The notes beneath the pieces are model-generated. The model had not been told where the DNA came from. It made no database searches and saw nothing but the letters and a program-made list of their open reading frames with translations. Shown piece after piece: positions 26,569 through 35,340 of a stretch of 64,000 bases of DNA. The DNA is from Arsukibacterium sp. Lineage in GTDB: Bacteria; Pseudomonadota; Gammaproteobacteria; Enterobacterales; Alteromonadaceae. The stretch's first letter is position 1. Each line of letters begins with the position of its first letter. A program made the position numbers and the translations under genes. The stretch is taken from positions 186,001-250,000 of the forward strand of contig NZ_JAGYIM010000009.1 of NCBI RefSeq assembly GCF_018402695.1, in the 5' to 3' direction.

Positions 26569-26658
26569 AAAACGGCTGGAACCTCGACTTGGGCGGCACA
26601 GAGTGTTTGAGCGAAGCGAGTTGCTGTGCCGAGCCAAGGCGAGTGTTGCAGCTGGTTT
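26569..26658. repeat. long imperfect inverted repeat
   Basis: The arms, about 33-35 bases each, pair with a few mismatches: CGGCACAG (26594) with CTGTGCCG (26624), CTTGG with CCAAG, CCTCG with CGAG, and the outer GGCTG and AAA with CAGCT and TTT. The apex carries GAGCGAAGCGAG. It lies just downstream of mtnA; on that strand the hairpin is followed by GTTTTTAC, so it may also serve as a terminator. The size is like a REP/BIME or small MITE. Confidence 0.65.
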
Positions 26659-26670
26659 CCGTTGCATCTA

Positions 26671-27698
26671 TTACTTAGCAAACTGTTTTAACACACCATT
26701 GGCAATATCTTGCTGCGAATACACACCCGTATCCAACACCCAGCCGGTGACCAAACTGGCGGGGGTGACGTCGAACGCCGGGTTAAATACCGGGGCGCTT
26801 TCCGGCGCCCATAGCGTCTGACCGAAAGCACCGCTGACTCCACGTACTTCATTGGCGTCGCGCTGTTCTATCGGAATAACGCTACCGTCCGGGCAATTTA
26901 AATCGACCGTGGTATGCGGTGCCACCACGTAAAACGGTACCTGATGATACTGCGCCAACACTGCCAGGGCGTAGGTGCCGACTTTATTGGCAAAGTCGCC
27001 ATTAGCGGCGATGCGATCTGAGCCGACAAAAATGCGGTCGACCTGGCCGCGGGCCATTAGCATCGCTGCCATATTGTCGCAAATTAGCTGATACGGAATA
27101 GCCAGCTGCTCGCACTCCCAGGCGGTTAAGCGGCCGCCTTGCAGCAGGGGCCGGGTTTCATCTACCCACAGCCGGATATTTTTGCCCTGCTGATGGGCTA
27201 AATTAATAACCCCCAGCGCGGTCCCTACCCCGACGGTGGCCAGGCCGCCGGTGTTACAATGGGTCAGTAACTGTTCACCCTGTTGCACCAGCGCCGCACC
27301 GTGGGCCGCCATTTGCTGGCAAAGCGCCACATCTTCAGCAAATAACGCCTCGGCGCAGGCTACCACCGCCTTGGTATAATCAGGCTCGGCCAGCGCTTGC
27401 AGCATACTGTCAATATTATTCATCAGGTTTACGGCGGTAGCCTGGCGGCACGCAGAATTTCGGCATCTGCCCGCAGCTGCTCGCGGCTGCTGCCCTGCTC
27501 TGCCCGCACGGCCAGCAGCAAACAGGCACCAATACCAATAGCCGGAGCGCCGCGTAACTGCAGCTTTTTGATCATGCTGACCATATCAGCCACGGTGCTG
27601 CAGCTAAGCCACTGCTGGCGGTGGGGTAATAAGGTCTGGTCCAGCACAAATAACTGACCTTGTTCGGTTTTCAGGCTGAGTGCAGTTAAATTTTGCAT
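26671..27698 (-). pseudogene. mtnA: methylthioribose-1-phosphate isomerase, single-base frameshift
   Basis: Two frames together make one MtnA. The first (27698-27429, 89 aa) carries TEQGQLFVLDQTLLPHRQ and [20 protein letters not shown] and ends LRAARLPP. The second (27423-26671) carries [19 protein letters not shown], the catalytic Cys of HCNTGG, the Asp of [19 protein letters not shown] and the C-terminal ITP-type segment. At about 27438-27441 one base is missing: adding a C to AGGCTACC restores RPTAVNLM, the usual join in this family, and a 342-residue protein. It is either a real lesion or a sequence error. The gene is divergent from mtnK, the preceding pathway step. Confidence 0.85.
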
Positions 27699-27812
27699 AA
27701 CTTATTCCTGCTTAACTTTTGCTGGATATTGCAGATGGCTATCGGGTTTGCGATTATGCAGCCCTGCTTTTGTCTTTACAAGTAACGGTGTCCCTGATGA
27801 ATGAGTATAAAG

Positions 27813-29015
27813 ATGAGTGAGTACAAAACCTTTAATGCCGATGATGCCATGGCCTTTGCTGATGAGCATAGCGAACTGTTTGGTGACCACAGCAAACTTA
27901 CCGCCAAAGAATTTGGCGATGGTAACCTGAACCTGGTGTTCCGGGTAGAAAACGACAAAGGCACCTCGCTGATTGTCAAACAGGCGCTGCCCTACGCCCG
28001 CTGCGTCGGCGAAAGCTGGCCACTAACCACCGACCGGGCGCGGATTGAAGCTGAAGTATTAAAAATGCACCGCCGCTTCTGCCCCGAGCATACCGTCGAA
28101 GTACGCTATTTTGACCCGGTGGCCTGCGCCATCTTAATGGAAGATTTAAAAGCCTACCGAATTTTGCGCACTGAACTGAATGCCGGCAAAAAGTTTAACC
28201 ATCTGGCGCCGCAAATGGCCAAATATCTGGCCAATACCCTGTTTTATACCAGTGACTTTGTACTGAGCAGTGAAAACAAAAAAGCCGAAGTGGCGCGCTT
28301 TTTAAACCCGGAGCTGTGCCTGATCACTGAAGATTTATTTTTTACCGACCCGTACTGCAACCATGAGCGCAACAATATTGAGCCATCCATTCTGGAAAAA
28401 GCCAAAACCCTGTGGCATGACGAGGCGTTAAAAGCCGAAGTGGCCGCGTTAAAGGCAGATTTCCTGAGCAAACCGCAAGCTCTGCTGCATGGCGATTTAC
28501 ACAGCGGCAGTATTTTTATTGACGAAGAAAGCTGCAAGGTTATTGACGCCGAGTTCGGTTTTTTCGGGCCGATAGGCTTTGATGTAGGCAGTTTGCTGGG
28601 GAATTTACTGCTGAATTATCTCGCCTGTCCTGGCTTACACGACACGGAAGACGCTGCTGAGCAGCAAGCTTTTTTACTGGAGCAAGCCGAGCAGCTATGG
28701 CAGCAATTCAGCGAGATTTTTACCGAACTGATGAGCCGGGAAACCCAGGACCCGGCGCTGGAAAACAGCTTGTACCAACGGCGGTTTGTGCGCCAGGTGT
28801 TCAGTGATGCTGCTGGTTATGCCGGCTGTGAGCTAATCCGCCGTACTGTTGGCCTGGCCCATGTGGCCGACATGGATAGCATCAGCGATGCCGGCAAACG
28901 GGCGCAGTGTCAGCGTAGTGCGTTAAAGCTGGGGCGCGAGCTGATAATGCAGCGGAATGACTTAAATAATATCAGCCAGTTATTGAATGTAGTGCGTTAC
29001 CAGCAAACGGACTAA
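27813..29015 (+). CDS. mtnK: 5-methylthioribose kinase
   Basis: About 400 residues from the ATG at 27813, where MSEYKTFNADDAMAF aligns with known MtnK starts (another in-frame ATG is at 27801). The aminoglycoside-phosphotransferase-like kinase fold shows GDGNLNLVFRV, VKQALPYARCVGESWPLTTD, the catalytic loop LLHGDLHSGSIFI and the metal-binding VIDAEFGFFGPIGFDVGS. It phosphorylates methylthioribose, providing the substrate for MtnA encoded divergently. The 100-base intergenic region shows no convincing met-box pair. Confidence 0.93.
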   Translation: MSEYKTFNADDAMAFADEHSELFGDHSKLTAKEFGDGNLNLVFRVENDKGTSLIVKQALPYARCVGESWPLTTDRARIEAEVLKMHRRFCPEHTVEVRYFDPVACAILMEDLKAYRILRTELNAGKKFNHLAPQMAKYLANTLFYTSDFVLSSENKKAEVARFLNPELCLITEDLFFTDPYCNHERNNIEPSILEKAKTLWHDEALKAEVAALKADFLSKPQALLHGDLHSGSIFIDEESCKVIDAEFGFFGPIGFDVGSLLGNLLLNYLACPGLHDTEDAAEQQAFLLEQAEQLWQQFSEIFTELMSRETQDPALENSLYQRRFVRQVFSDAAGYAGCELIRRTVGLAHVADMDSISDAGKRAQCQRSALKLGRELIMQRNDLNNISQLLNVVRYQQTD

Positions 29016-29057
29016 ACCAGAGATTCGCGCAACGATTTGCTACTAAGTAAAGCTGGC

Positions 29058-29084
29058 TTGACGTTTATTACATCTGCTTACAAT
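29058..29084 (+). promoter_or_regulatory. candidate promoter of the three-adaptor exporter operon
   Basis: TTGACG (29058-29063) and TACAAT (29079-29084) are good hexamers, but the spacer is 15 bases, shorter than usual. They lie about 100 bases before the ATPase start. Confidence 0.35.
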
Positions 29085-29183
29085 TAATCAACCTGCTAAA
29101 TTAGCTGTTTGGCTAAAGCGGCTACCAGCATAGTTTCGCTTATGGCAAACTGTGGCGATTCTAAATACAAACAGATTACGCGG

Positions 29184-29876
29184 ATGATTACAGCTAACGG
29201 CCTTTATAAAAACTTTGGCAGCGGCGACAGCCAGGTTCAGGCGCTGCGCGATGTTAGCCTGAGCATTGCTGAAAACGAATTTGTGGCCGTTATGGGCAGT
29301 TCGGGCTCGGGCAAATCGACTTTGATGAATATTCTCGGTTGTCTTGATACGCCAAGTGCCGGCCAGTATCAGCTGGCTGGGCAGGTTATTGGCCAGCTGG
29401 ATGATGTCAGCCTGTCAGCGATGCGTAACCAGCATATCGGCTTTATTTTTCAGTCATTTCATCTGCTACCCCGGCTAACTGCCGCTCAAAACGTGGCGCT
29501 ACCGCTGCGTTATACCGATACCGAGCCAGAACAAGCTATTGCCCGGGCCAATGCGCTGTTGGATCAGGTAGGGCTGGGTCATCGTAAAGATCATAAACCG
29601 CACGAAATGTCCGGCGGCCAGCGGCAACGGGTCGCGATTGCCCGGGCGCTGATAAACCGGCCGAAAGTCATTTTTGCTGATGAGCCAACCGGTAATCTCG
29701 ACAGCAAAACATCAAAGGAAATTATGCAGTTGCTGTGCGATTTACACCAGCAAGGCAATACCATCGTAATGGTAACCCATGAAGACGAAATTGCGGCTTA
29801 CGCCGGCCGGGTGATCCGGATGCGTGATGGCCAGATCATGGAGGACAGTGCATGTTCAAACGCACGTTCAGCTTAA
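29184..29876 (+). CDS. ABC transporter ATP-binding protein (MacB/LolD type)
   Basis: About 230 residues from the ATG at 29184, where MITANGLYKNFGSGDSQVQA gives the standard family start; the frame is open further upstream. Walker A is MGSSGSGKST, with the LGCLDTPSAG segment typical of the MacB/LolD/FtsE group, Q-loop FIFQSFHLLP, signature MSGGQRQRVA and Walker B VIFADEPTGNLDS. It powers the FtsX-like permease encoded 3.2 kb downstream and overlaps the first adaptor gene by 25 bases. Confidence 0.92.
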   Translation: MITANGLYKNFGSGDSQVQALRDVSLSIAENEFVAVMGSSGSGKSTLMNILGCLDTPSAGQYQLAGQVIGQLDDVSLSAMRNQHIGFIFQSFHLLPRLTAAQNVALPLRYTDTEPEQAIARANALLDQVGLGHRKDHKPHEMSGGQRQRVAIARALINRPKVIFADEPTGNLDSKTSKEIMQLLCDLHQQGNTIVMVTHEDEIAAYAGRVIRMRDGQIMEDSACSNARSA

Positions 29877-30835
29877 TATTGCTGGCTGCCAGCCAGCTTA
29901 GCTTCAGTGCCACCACCCTGGCGACAACCGGGCCAGACAGCGAACTGCCGCTATTGCTGACCGGCACCCTGCAATCAGCCGACCGCCAAAGCATTGTCGC
30001 CCCGATGTCCGATAACTGGCGGGTCCAGGTGCAGTGGTTACATAGTGAAAGCGAGCCGGTTAAAACCGGCGATTTAATTGCCGTATTTGATGCCGGCAAC
30101 ACCCAGGCCCAGATAGAACAGCTGAAAAGCAGCCTGATTAATCACCAGGAACGGCTGAACCAACTGAAAAGCGAACATAAACAAGCCGTAATGGAAGCCG
30201 AGTTTGAGCAGAACCGGCGTCAGTTACTGCTGGAAAAAGCCGGTATTGATGCCGGTGTACCATTGGCTAATTTAAGCCAGTACGATTACGAGCAATACCA
30301 GCTGGAGCAAAAGCGCGCCCGCACTGAAGCCAGTAAAGCTGCTGAGCAACTGGCCGTTGCCCGGATCACGGCCGACGCGGCCTTAACCAAACAGCAGCTG
30401 CAAATTGAACAGACCCAGGCTGAACTGAATGATGCTGAAAATCTGCTAAGCCGGATGAGCGTGTATGCGCTGCAGGATGGCAATATCAGCTATGGCAACC
30501 ATCCGTGGTACGGCACTAAAATTTATGCCGGTGTTACCGCCCAGCCGGGCTGGATAATTGCCGAATTGAACCGCAAAGAAAACTTATATATTGAAGCCTG
30601 GGTGCATGAAACGGATCTACCTCGGCTGCAGCAAGCCAAAACGCTGCAGGCCCGTTTTGATATCGCCCCCGACCAGCCTTTTACTGTTGCACTGAGCGAA
30701 CTGGCGCAACAGGGCGAAAAACGCCAAAGCTGGGGCACCGCGTTATATTACAAAGCCTCATTTAATGCGGCCAGTTTACCGGTAGCCAGACCAATGCTGG
30801 GTATGGGGATGTTAATAGAGGTTGCCAGCGAATGA
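29852..30835 (+). CDS. periplasmic adaptor (HlyD family) 1 of 3, Sec-exported
   Basis: A 327-residue protein with a cleavable-looking signal (about 1-24, SFSATTLA) and no lipobox. Short lipoyl-like segments flank a coiled coil of about 90-205 (EQLKSSLINHQERLNQLKSE and on). The barrel region contains WHE/WVHETDLPRLQQAKTL. It overlaps both neighbours (25 bases with the ATPase, ATGA with adaptor 2), so translation is coupled. It differs from the two lipoprotein adaptors that follow and could sit in a mixed adaptor hexamer. Confidence 0.8.
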   Translation: MFKRTFSLILLAASQLSFSATTLATTGPDSELPLLLTGTLQSADRQSIVAPMSDNWRVQVQWLHSESEPVKTGDLIAVFDAGNTQAQIEQLKSSLINHQERLNQLKSEHKQAVMEAEFEQNRRQLLLEKAGIDAGVPLANLSQYDYEQYQLEQKRARTEASKAAEQLAVARITADAALTKQQLQIEQTQAELNDAENLLSRMSVYALQDGNISYGNHPWYGTKIYAGVTAQPGWIIAELNRKENLYIEAWVHETDLPRLQQAKTLQARFDIAPDQPFTVALSELAQQGEKRQSWGTALYYKASFNAASLPVARPMLGMGMLIEVASE

Positions 30836-31863
30836 CCTTAAGCAAAATTAAGTTTTTTTTATATGGCGCTGGCTTAGGCATAAGCAGCCTGTTGCTCAGC
30901 GCCTGTCAGCAGGAAGCGGCTGCCGGCAAGACCAGTGTGGTAGCCAGTCATGTCCGGGCGACCGGCGAACTGACTGCCGCCAATTCATTTAAGGCATCCC
31001 CACCGTCTGTCAGCAACATGTGGCAATACAACATTAAACAATTAGCACCGGAAAGCAGCATGTTAACCGAGGGTGCCATGGTCGTGGCATTCGATGGCCA
31101 GAGACTGGTGGACGAGCTGAATAATAAGAGTATAGAACTACGCAGTGCCGAGCAGGAACTGGCTAACCGTTTACGTACTGATGAACAAACGTATGAAGAG
31201 CTGAAACTGACCCTGGCTGAGCGGAAAATGGAGTACGACCGCGAACAACGTAAAGCCGAAATTGTCGATCAGTCCCGTTCTGCCAATGACCGGCGCAAAG
31301 CCCAGATTGACTTTACCATTGCCGACAACCAATACCAGCTGGCGCAGGCGCGGCTGGCCAGCCATCAGCAACAGCGGCTGGCTGAAGAGCAAATGCTGGT
31401 GGCCAAAGTCAGTCGCCTGCAATCTGAAGTCAGCCAGTTGCAGCGTAATATTGCCAGTATGCAGGTAAAAGCGCCGTTCGCCGGCGTTATGGTGTATACC
31501 ATCGGTTTTGACGGCGAGAAATTCTCGGTTGGCGATACCGCTCAGTTTGGTCAGCCAGTGGCTGAAGTCAGCCAGCTTGATAGCCTGTATGTTAAAGCTG
31601 AAATTGATGAAATCGATTTAAAGCAACTGCAACCGGGGCTGGCCGTAGAGGTTACCCTGGATGCGTATCCGGAGCGGCGCTTTAACGGTGTGTTGCAAAG
31701 CCTGGGTAATGCGGTGCGGGATAAATCAAATGACAACCTGCGCCGGGTGGTGGATGCCAGTGTCAGCCTGACCGACCTTGATACCGAACTAATGCGGCCC
31801 GGCATGTCCGCCCGTCTGAATATCAGCCTAAACACCAAACAAGGAGCGGACCATGCAAATTAA
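30832..31863 (+). CDS. periplasmic adaptor (HlyD family) 2 of 3, lipoprotein
   Basis: A 343-residue lipoprotein with lipobox LLSAC (Cys about 25). A coiled coil (about 95-205) is followed by the second lipoyl half (MQVKAPFAGVMVYTIGFDGE) and a beta-barrel/proximal domain (VKAEIDEIDLKQLQPGLAVE). Membrane anchoring by lipid is typical of RND and MacA-like adaptors. It overlaps adaptor 1 by 4 bases and adaptor 3 by 11. Confidence 0.85.
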   Translation: MTLSKIKFFLYGAGLGISSLLLSACQQEAAAGKTSVVASHVRATGELTAANSFKASPPSVSNMWQYNIKQLAPESSMLTEGAMVVAFDGQRLVDELNNKSIELRSAEQELANRLRTDEQTYEELKLTLAERKMEYDREQRKAEIVDQSRSANDRRKAQIDFTIADNQYQLAQARLASHQQQRLAEEQMLVAKVSRLQSEVSQLQRNIASMQVKAPFAGVMVYTIGFDGEKFSVGDTAQFGQPVAEVSQLDSLYVKAEIDEIDLKQLQPGLAVEVTLDAYPERRFNGVLQSLGNAVRDKSNDNLRRVVDASVSLTDLDTELMRPGMSARLNISLNTKQGADHAN

Positions 31864-33058
31864 GCTATTTCGCTCGCTGCTGGCGGTGGCGGCCACGTTG
31901 AGCCTGCTTACTGTGGCCGGCTGCACTGAGCCTGCACTGCAGCAGGTTCCGGTGTATAAGGTAGCGCCAGATACTCTGGTGCATAAGGTGCATACCGAAG
32001 GCGAATTGTTTGCCGTTAACTCCGTTACCATCAGCGCGCCACGCAATGTGCAAGGGCCGCGTTTTATTGCCAGTCTGGCCAAAGAGTACAGCCGGGTAGC
32101 ACCCGGGGATGTGGTCGTCACGTTCGACGCAACTCAGTTAGAACGTTCCCAACGCCAAGCCAATACTAAACTGAGCAGCGTGCTGGCCGATGAGCAACAA
32201 AAACTGGCCGAGCAGCAAAATGAACAAAAATCCCTGGGCTTAGATCAGACCCTGATTGCCCAGGAGTTTAATTTTGCTGACCGTTTCAGTATTGATGATG
32301 TGCAAATTCGCTCCAAGCTGGAAATTCTCGATTCAATGCAAAATAAAGAGTACCTCGGCGAGAAGAAGGAATATCTTGGCTGGCAAGAGCAAAGTTTCAG
32401 TCAGCGCAGCAGCGGCGAGCTGGAGCTGTTACAACTGCAACGCGGCCAGCATCAGAATTTGCTGCAGCAAGCTGAAAGTGGTCTGGCCGGGCTGGAAGTC
32501 AAAGCGCCGCACGCCGGCATTTTGTTGTTCGAGACTAACTGGCGGGGCGAAAAACCTGAAGTGGGCGGTATGGTTTTTCCCGGTTCAAAAATTGGCAGTA
32601 TTCCCGATCTCGCGCTGCAGCACCTGAAGTTGCAGGTAATTGAGCAAGAGGCAATAGGGCTGGAAGCCGGCCAGCGGGTCACCTTTTACCTGGCGGCCTG
32701 GCCGGAAAAAGTACTCAACGGCAGTATAGTGTCGGTAGCAGCGGTAGCCCAGTCGCGGGAGCGGCGCGACCCGCGCAAGTATATTGAAGTTATCGTCGCA
32801 CCCGAACAACAAGATCCGAATTTTATGCCGGGCATTAAGGCGATTGCGACCTTATGGGTAAATGAAAAGCCCGGAATATTAAATGTGCCGCTGCAAGCCA
32901 TTTTCAGCGAACAGCAGCAATTGTATGTCTATAAACGCAATGGCAGTGGTTTTGTGAAACAGCCTGTCAGCATCGGTAGCAAAAGCCTGAGCCACGCAGA
33001 AATCAGCACCGGCCTGAATGCCGGTGATGAAATTGCCCTTATTAACCCGGAAAGCTGA
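31853..33058 (+). CDS. periplasmic adaptor (HlyD family) 3 of 3, lipoprotein
   Basis: A 401-residue lipoprotein with lipobox LTVAGC (Cys about 24). A lipoyl half (ISAPRNVQGPRFIASLAKEY), a helical hairpin (about 95-205), the second lipoyl half (LEVKAPHAGILLFETNWRGE) and a barrel domain (AGQRVTFYLAAWPEK) follow, with a C-terminal membrane-proximal domain that adaptors 1 and 2 lack in full (VPLQAIFSEQQQLYVYKRNG). It may therefore be the one that contacts the permease. The stop is 4 bases before the permease ATG. Confidence 0.85.
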   Translation: MQIKLFRSLLAVAATLSLLTVAGCTEPALQQVPVYKVAPDTLVHKVHTEGELFAVNSVTISAPRNVQGPRFIASLAKEYSRVAPGDVVVTFDATQLERSQRQANTKLSSVLADEQQKLAEQQNEQKSLGLDQTLIAQEFNFADRFSIDDVQIRSKLEILDSMQNKEYLGEKKEYLGWQEQSFSQRSSGELELLQLQRGQHQNLLQQAESGLAGLEVKAPHAGILLFETNWRGEKPEVGGMVFPGSKIGSIPDLALQHLKLQVIEQEAIGLEAGQRVTFYLAAWPEKVLNGSIVSVAAVAQSRERRDPRKYIEVIVAPEQQDPNFMPGIKAIATLWVNEKPGILNVPLQAIFSEQQQLYVYKRNGSGFVKQPVSIGSKSLSHAEISTGLNAGDEIALINPES

Positions 33059-33062
33059 CGCC

Positions 33063-34298
33063 ATGAAACATACGCCACTGATTAAAGATACCCTGGCCGA
33101 ACTGGCCCAGCACAAACTCCGTACCTTTTTAACCCTGCTGGGCATGATATTCGGCGTCGGCGCGGTTATCGCTATGCTGAATATCGGTGAAGGGGCCGAG
33201 CGCGAAGCGTTAAAAACCATTGAAACCATGGGCCTGCGTAACCTGATAGTTGAAGGTCGCAAGTTTGATGAAAAAACTTTACAAGAACAGCGCAAGCACT
33301 CGCTGGGGCTGAACCAGAGCGACATTGATGCCGCAGTCGCCACCATTCCCGGTGTTACCTCATACAGCGCCGAGCGTACCCTGGACACCCACGGCATATA
33401 CAGCCACGATGGCAAAAGTGATGGCGTGGCAATTGGCGTCTCACCGAGCTACATGGAACTGAGCAAACTGCAGTTTGTCACTGGCCGCAATTTCACTGAG
33501 CAGGAAAACCGCTACGCGGCGCAGGTGGCTATTCTGGGTGCCCGGGTGGCCCAAAGCTTATTCCCCAACGGCGATGCCTTGGGGAAACCGGTCAAAGTAA
33601 ACCATGTCTGGTTGCAGGTGGTGGGCGTACTGGCTGAACCCTATGCCGGCAGCAATGAGTTTCAGGGTATCAAGCTCGGTGGTGAGCAAAACCAGTTATT
33701 TATGCCATTGAATACCGCGCAAACCCGCTTTAAAGCAGAACCGTTAAGCGCTGAACTAACCTCATTCCGGCTGCAACTAAGCGAAGACGCGAACAACGCT
33801 TTAAGTGCCCGGGCACTGGATTTTTTATTAAAACAGCGCCACAACGACATTGATGACTACAATATTATCGTACCGGCAGCCTTATTAGCGCAGCAAAAAC
33901 AAACCCAGCAAATCTTTAATATTGTGATGTCGTGCGTCGCCGGTATTTCATTGCTGGTTGGCGGCATTGGCATTATGAATATTATGCTGGCCACAGTACT
34001 GGAGCGAACCAAGGAAATCGGCCTGCTGCGGGCAGTTGGCGCCACCCGGCGCGATATTAAAATTCAGTTTGTCGCCGAAAGCTTTGCTATTGCGATCCTT
34101 GGCGGATTATTGGGTATCGTATTTGGTATTTTACTGTCGGAACTTATCGCCTTTTACTCCGACTGGGCTGTTAGCTGGTCGCTGCTGGCCATAGGTTTAT
34201 CGTTCAGTATTTGTGCACTAATTGGCGTGGCCTTTGGTGTCTACCCGGCAATAAAAGCCTCAGAGCTGGACCCGATAACCGCCCTGCAAAGTGAATAG
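33063..34298 (+). CDS. ABC transporter permease (MacB/FtsX type)
   Basis: About 411 residues from the ATG at 33063, just after the adaptor 3 stop (an in-frame start at 33018 would overlap it). The MacB-type layout has a first membrane helix (TFLTLLGMIFGVGAVIAMLN), a large periplasmic domain (about 50-270) and three C-terminal helices with VGGIGIMNIMLATVLERTKE and a final PAIKASELDPITAL tail, the family hallmark. It forms an exporter with the ATPase and three adaptors upstream; substrate unknown, peptide or lipid-like compounds being usual for the family. Confidence 0.9.
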   Translation: MKHTPLIKDTLAELAQHKLRTFLTLLGMIFGVGAVIAMLNIGEGAEREALKTIETMGLRNLIVEGRKFDEKTLQEQRKHSLGLNQSDIDAAVATIPGVTSYSAERTLDTHGIYSHDGKSDGVAIGVSPSYMELSKLQFVTGRNFTEQENRYAAQVAILGARVAQSLFPNGDALGKPVKVNHVWLQVVGVLAEPYAGSNEFQGIKLGGEQNQLFMPLNTAQTRFKAEPLSAELTSFRLQLSEDANNALSARALDFLLKQRHNDIDDYNIIVPAALLAQQKQTQQIFNIVMSCVAGISLLVGGIGIMNIMLATVLERTKEIGLLRAVGATRRDIKIQFVAESFAIAILGGLLGIVFGILLSELIAFYSDWAVSWSLLAIGLSFSICALIGVAFGVYPAIKASELDPITALQSE

Positions 34299-34359
34299 TT
34301 TGCCGGCCAGTCTATAATTGGCGGGCGGCTACGCACACTGGCAAACTTCGGGAGGATTT

Positions 34360-35268
34360 ATGGTATCGGCGCGCTGTATCTGGCAACAGGCTGAGCACAA
34401 TGCCTTTACTGACCTTATCTGGTTCAGGCAGGCGCTATGGTGTGTGTTCCGTGAAGGCAGCGAGCATGTCTCACCTGATGGCGCCTTCCGGCTCCTGCGC
34501 TCGGCTGATCAGGGCCAGAACTGGCACAGTGTAGCGCTGATTAGCGCCAGCGACGCCGATTTACGCGATGCCAAGCTAAGCGTTGATCCCAATGGCAAGC
34601 TGCTGCTACTTGGCGCCGGCGCCCTGCATAACCGCGAGCAGCAAACTCATCAATCTTATATCTGGCAATCAGCGGACGGTTATAGCTGGTCGGCAGCGCA
34701 ACCAATTGGTGAGCCCAATATCTGGTTGTGGCGCATGGCCTGGCAGCAAACGCTACCCTCACCATGTTTCGCTGTCGGTTACCGGGTAGGTAAGGATCGG
34801 CTGGTCCGCTTGTATCAGGGCGAAAGCCCGTTGCAGTTAGCACCATTAACCGATTTATACAGTAGCAGCTATGCCAACGAAAGCGGCCTGCTGTTCGAGC
34901 CTGATGGCACCGCCCTGTGTTTACTGCGCCGTGACCCAGACAATGGCTTATTCGGCCAGAGTAAACCACCTTATACCACCTGGCAATGGCAGGATATTGG
35001 CTGGCGGATTGGCGGCCCGCAGTGGCTGCAACTCCCCGATGGCCGGCTGCTGGCCTGTGTCCGTTTGTATGACGAAACCGTACGCACTAGTCTATGCTGG
35101 ATTAACCGCCAAACTGGCAAGTTAACCGAGTGGCAAACCCTGCCATCAAGCGGCGATTGCAGCTATGCGGGTATGGTGCTACGCGATAATACCCTGTATA
35201 TCAGCTACTACTCGTCACACGAGGGAAAAACCAGTATTTATTTTGCCCGGCTCTTGTTAGTTGACTGA
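34360..35268 (+). CDS. sialidase-fold beta-propeller protein
   Basis: About 302 residues from the ATG at 34360, chosen because GGGAGG lies immediately upstream. There is no signal peptide, so it should be cytoplasmic. Repeated propeller strands include an Asp-box-like LLRSADQGQNW and a related YIWQSADGYSW, plus CVFREGSEHVSPDG and CLLRRDPDNG arginine-bearing strands as in sialidase active sites. It may be a glycosidase or only share the fold. It follows the ABC exporter operon by about 60 bases. Confidence 0.6.
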   Translation: MVSARCIWQQAEHNAFTDLIWFRQALWCVFREGSEHVSPDGAFRLLRSADQGQNWHSVALISASDADLRDAKLSVDPNGKLLLLGAGALHNREQQTHQSYIWQSADGYSWSAAQPIGEPNIWLWRMAWQQTLPSPCFAVGYRVGKDRLVRLYQGESPLQLAPLTDLYSSSYANESGLLFEPDGTALCLLRRDPDNGLFGQSKPPYTTWQWQDIGWRIGGPQWLQLPDGRLLACVRLYDETVRTSLCWINRQTGKLTEWQTLPSSGDCSYAGMVLRDNTLYISYYSSHEGKTSIYFARLLLVD

Positions 35269-35340
35269 CCCAGCCATAACCACAGACAACCGCAGTTCAG
35301 GCCGCAACAGGGTCATAATCAACTTATGCAAGGATTACGC

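Noticed and set aside
27429-27450. Programmed frameshift in mtnA
   Set aside because: No slippery heptamer or stimulatory structure is seen at the junction, and MtnA is not known to use one; a lesion or sequence error is simpler.
27699-27812. Met box between mtnA and mtnK
   Set aside because: A single AGATGGCT matches 6 of 8 positions, but the adjacent 8-mers do not match, and MetJ needs at least two adjacent boxes.
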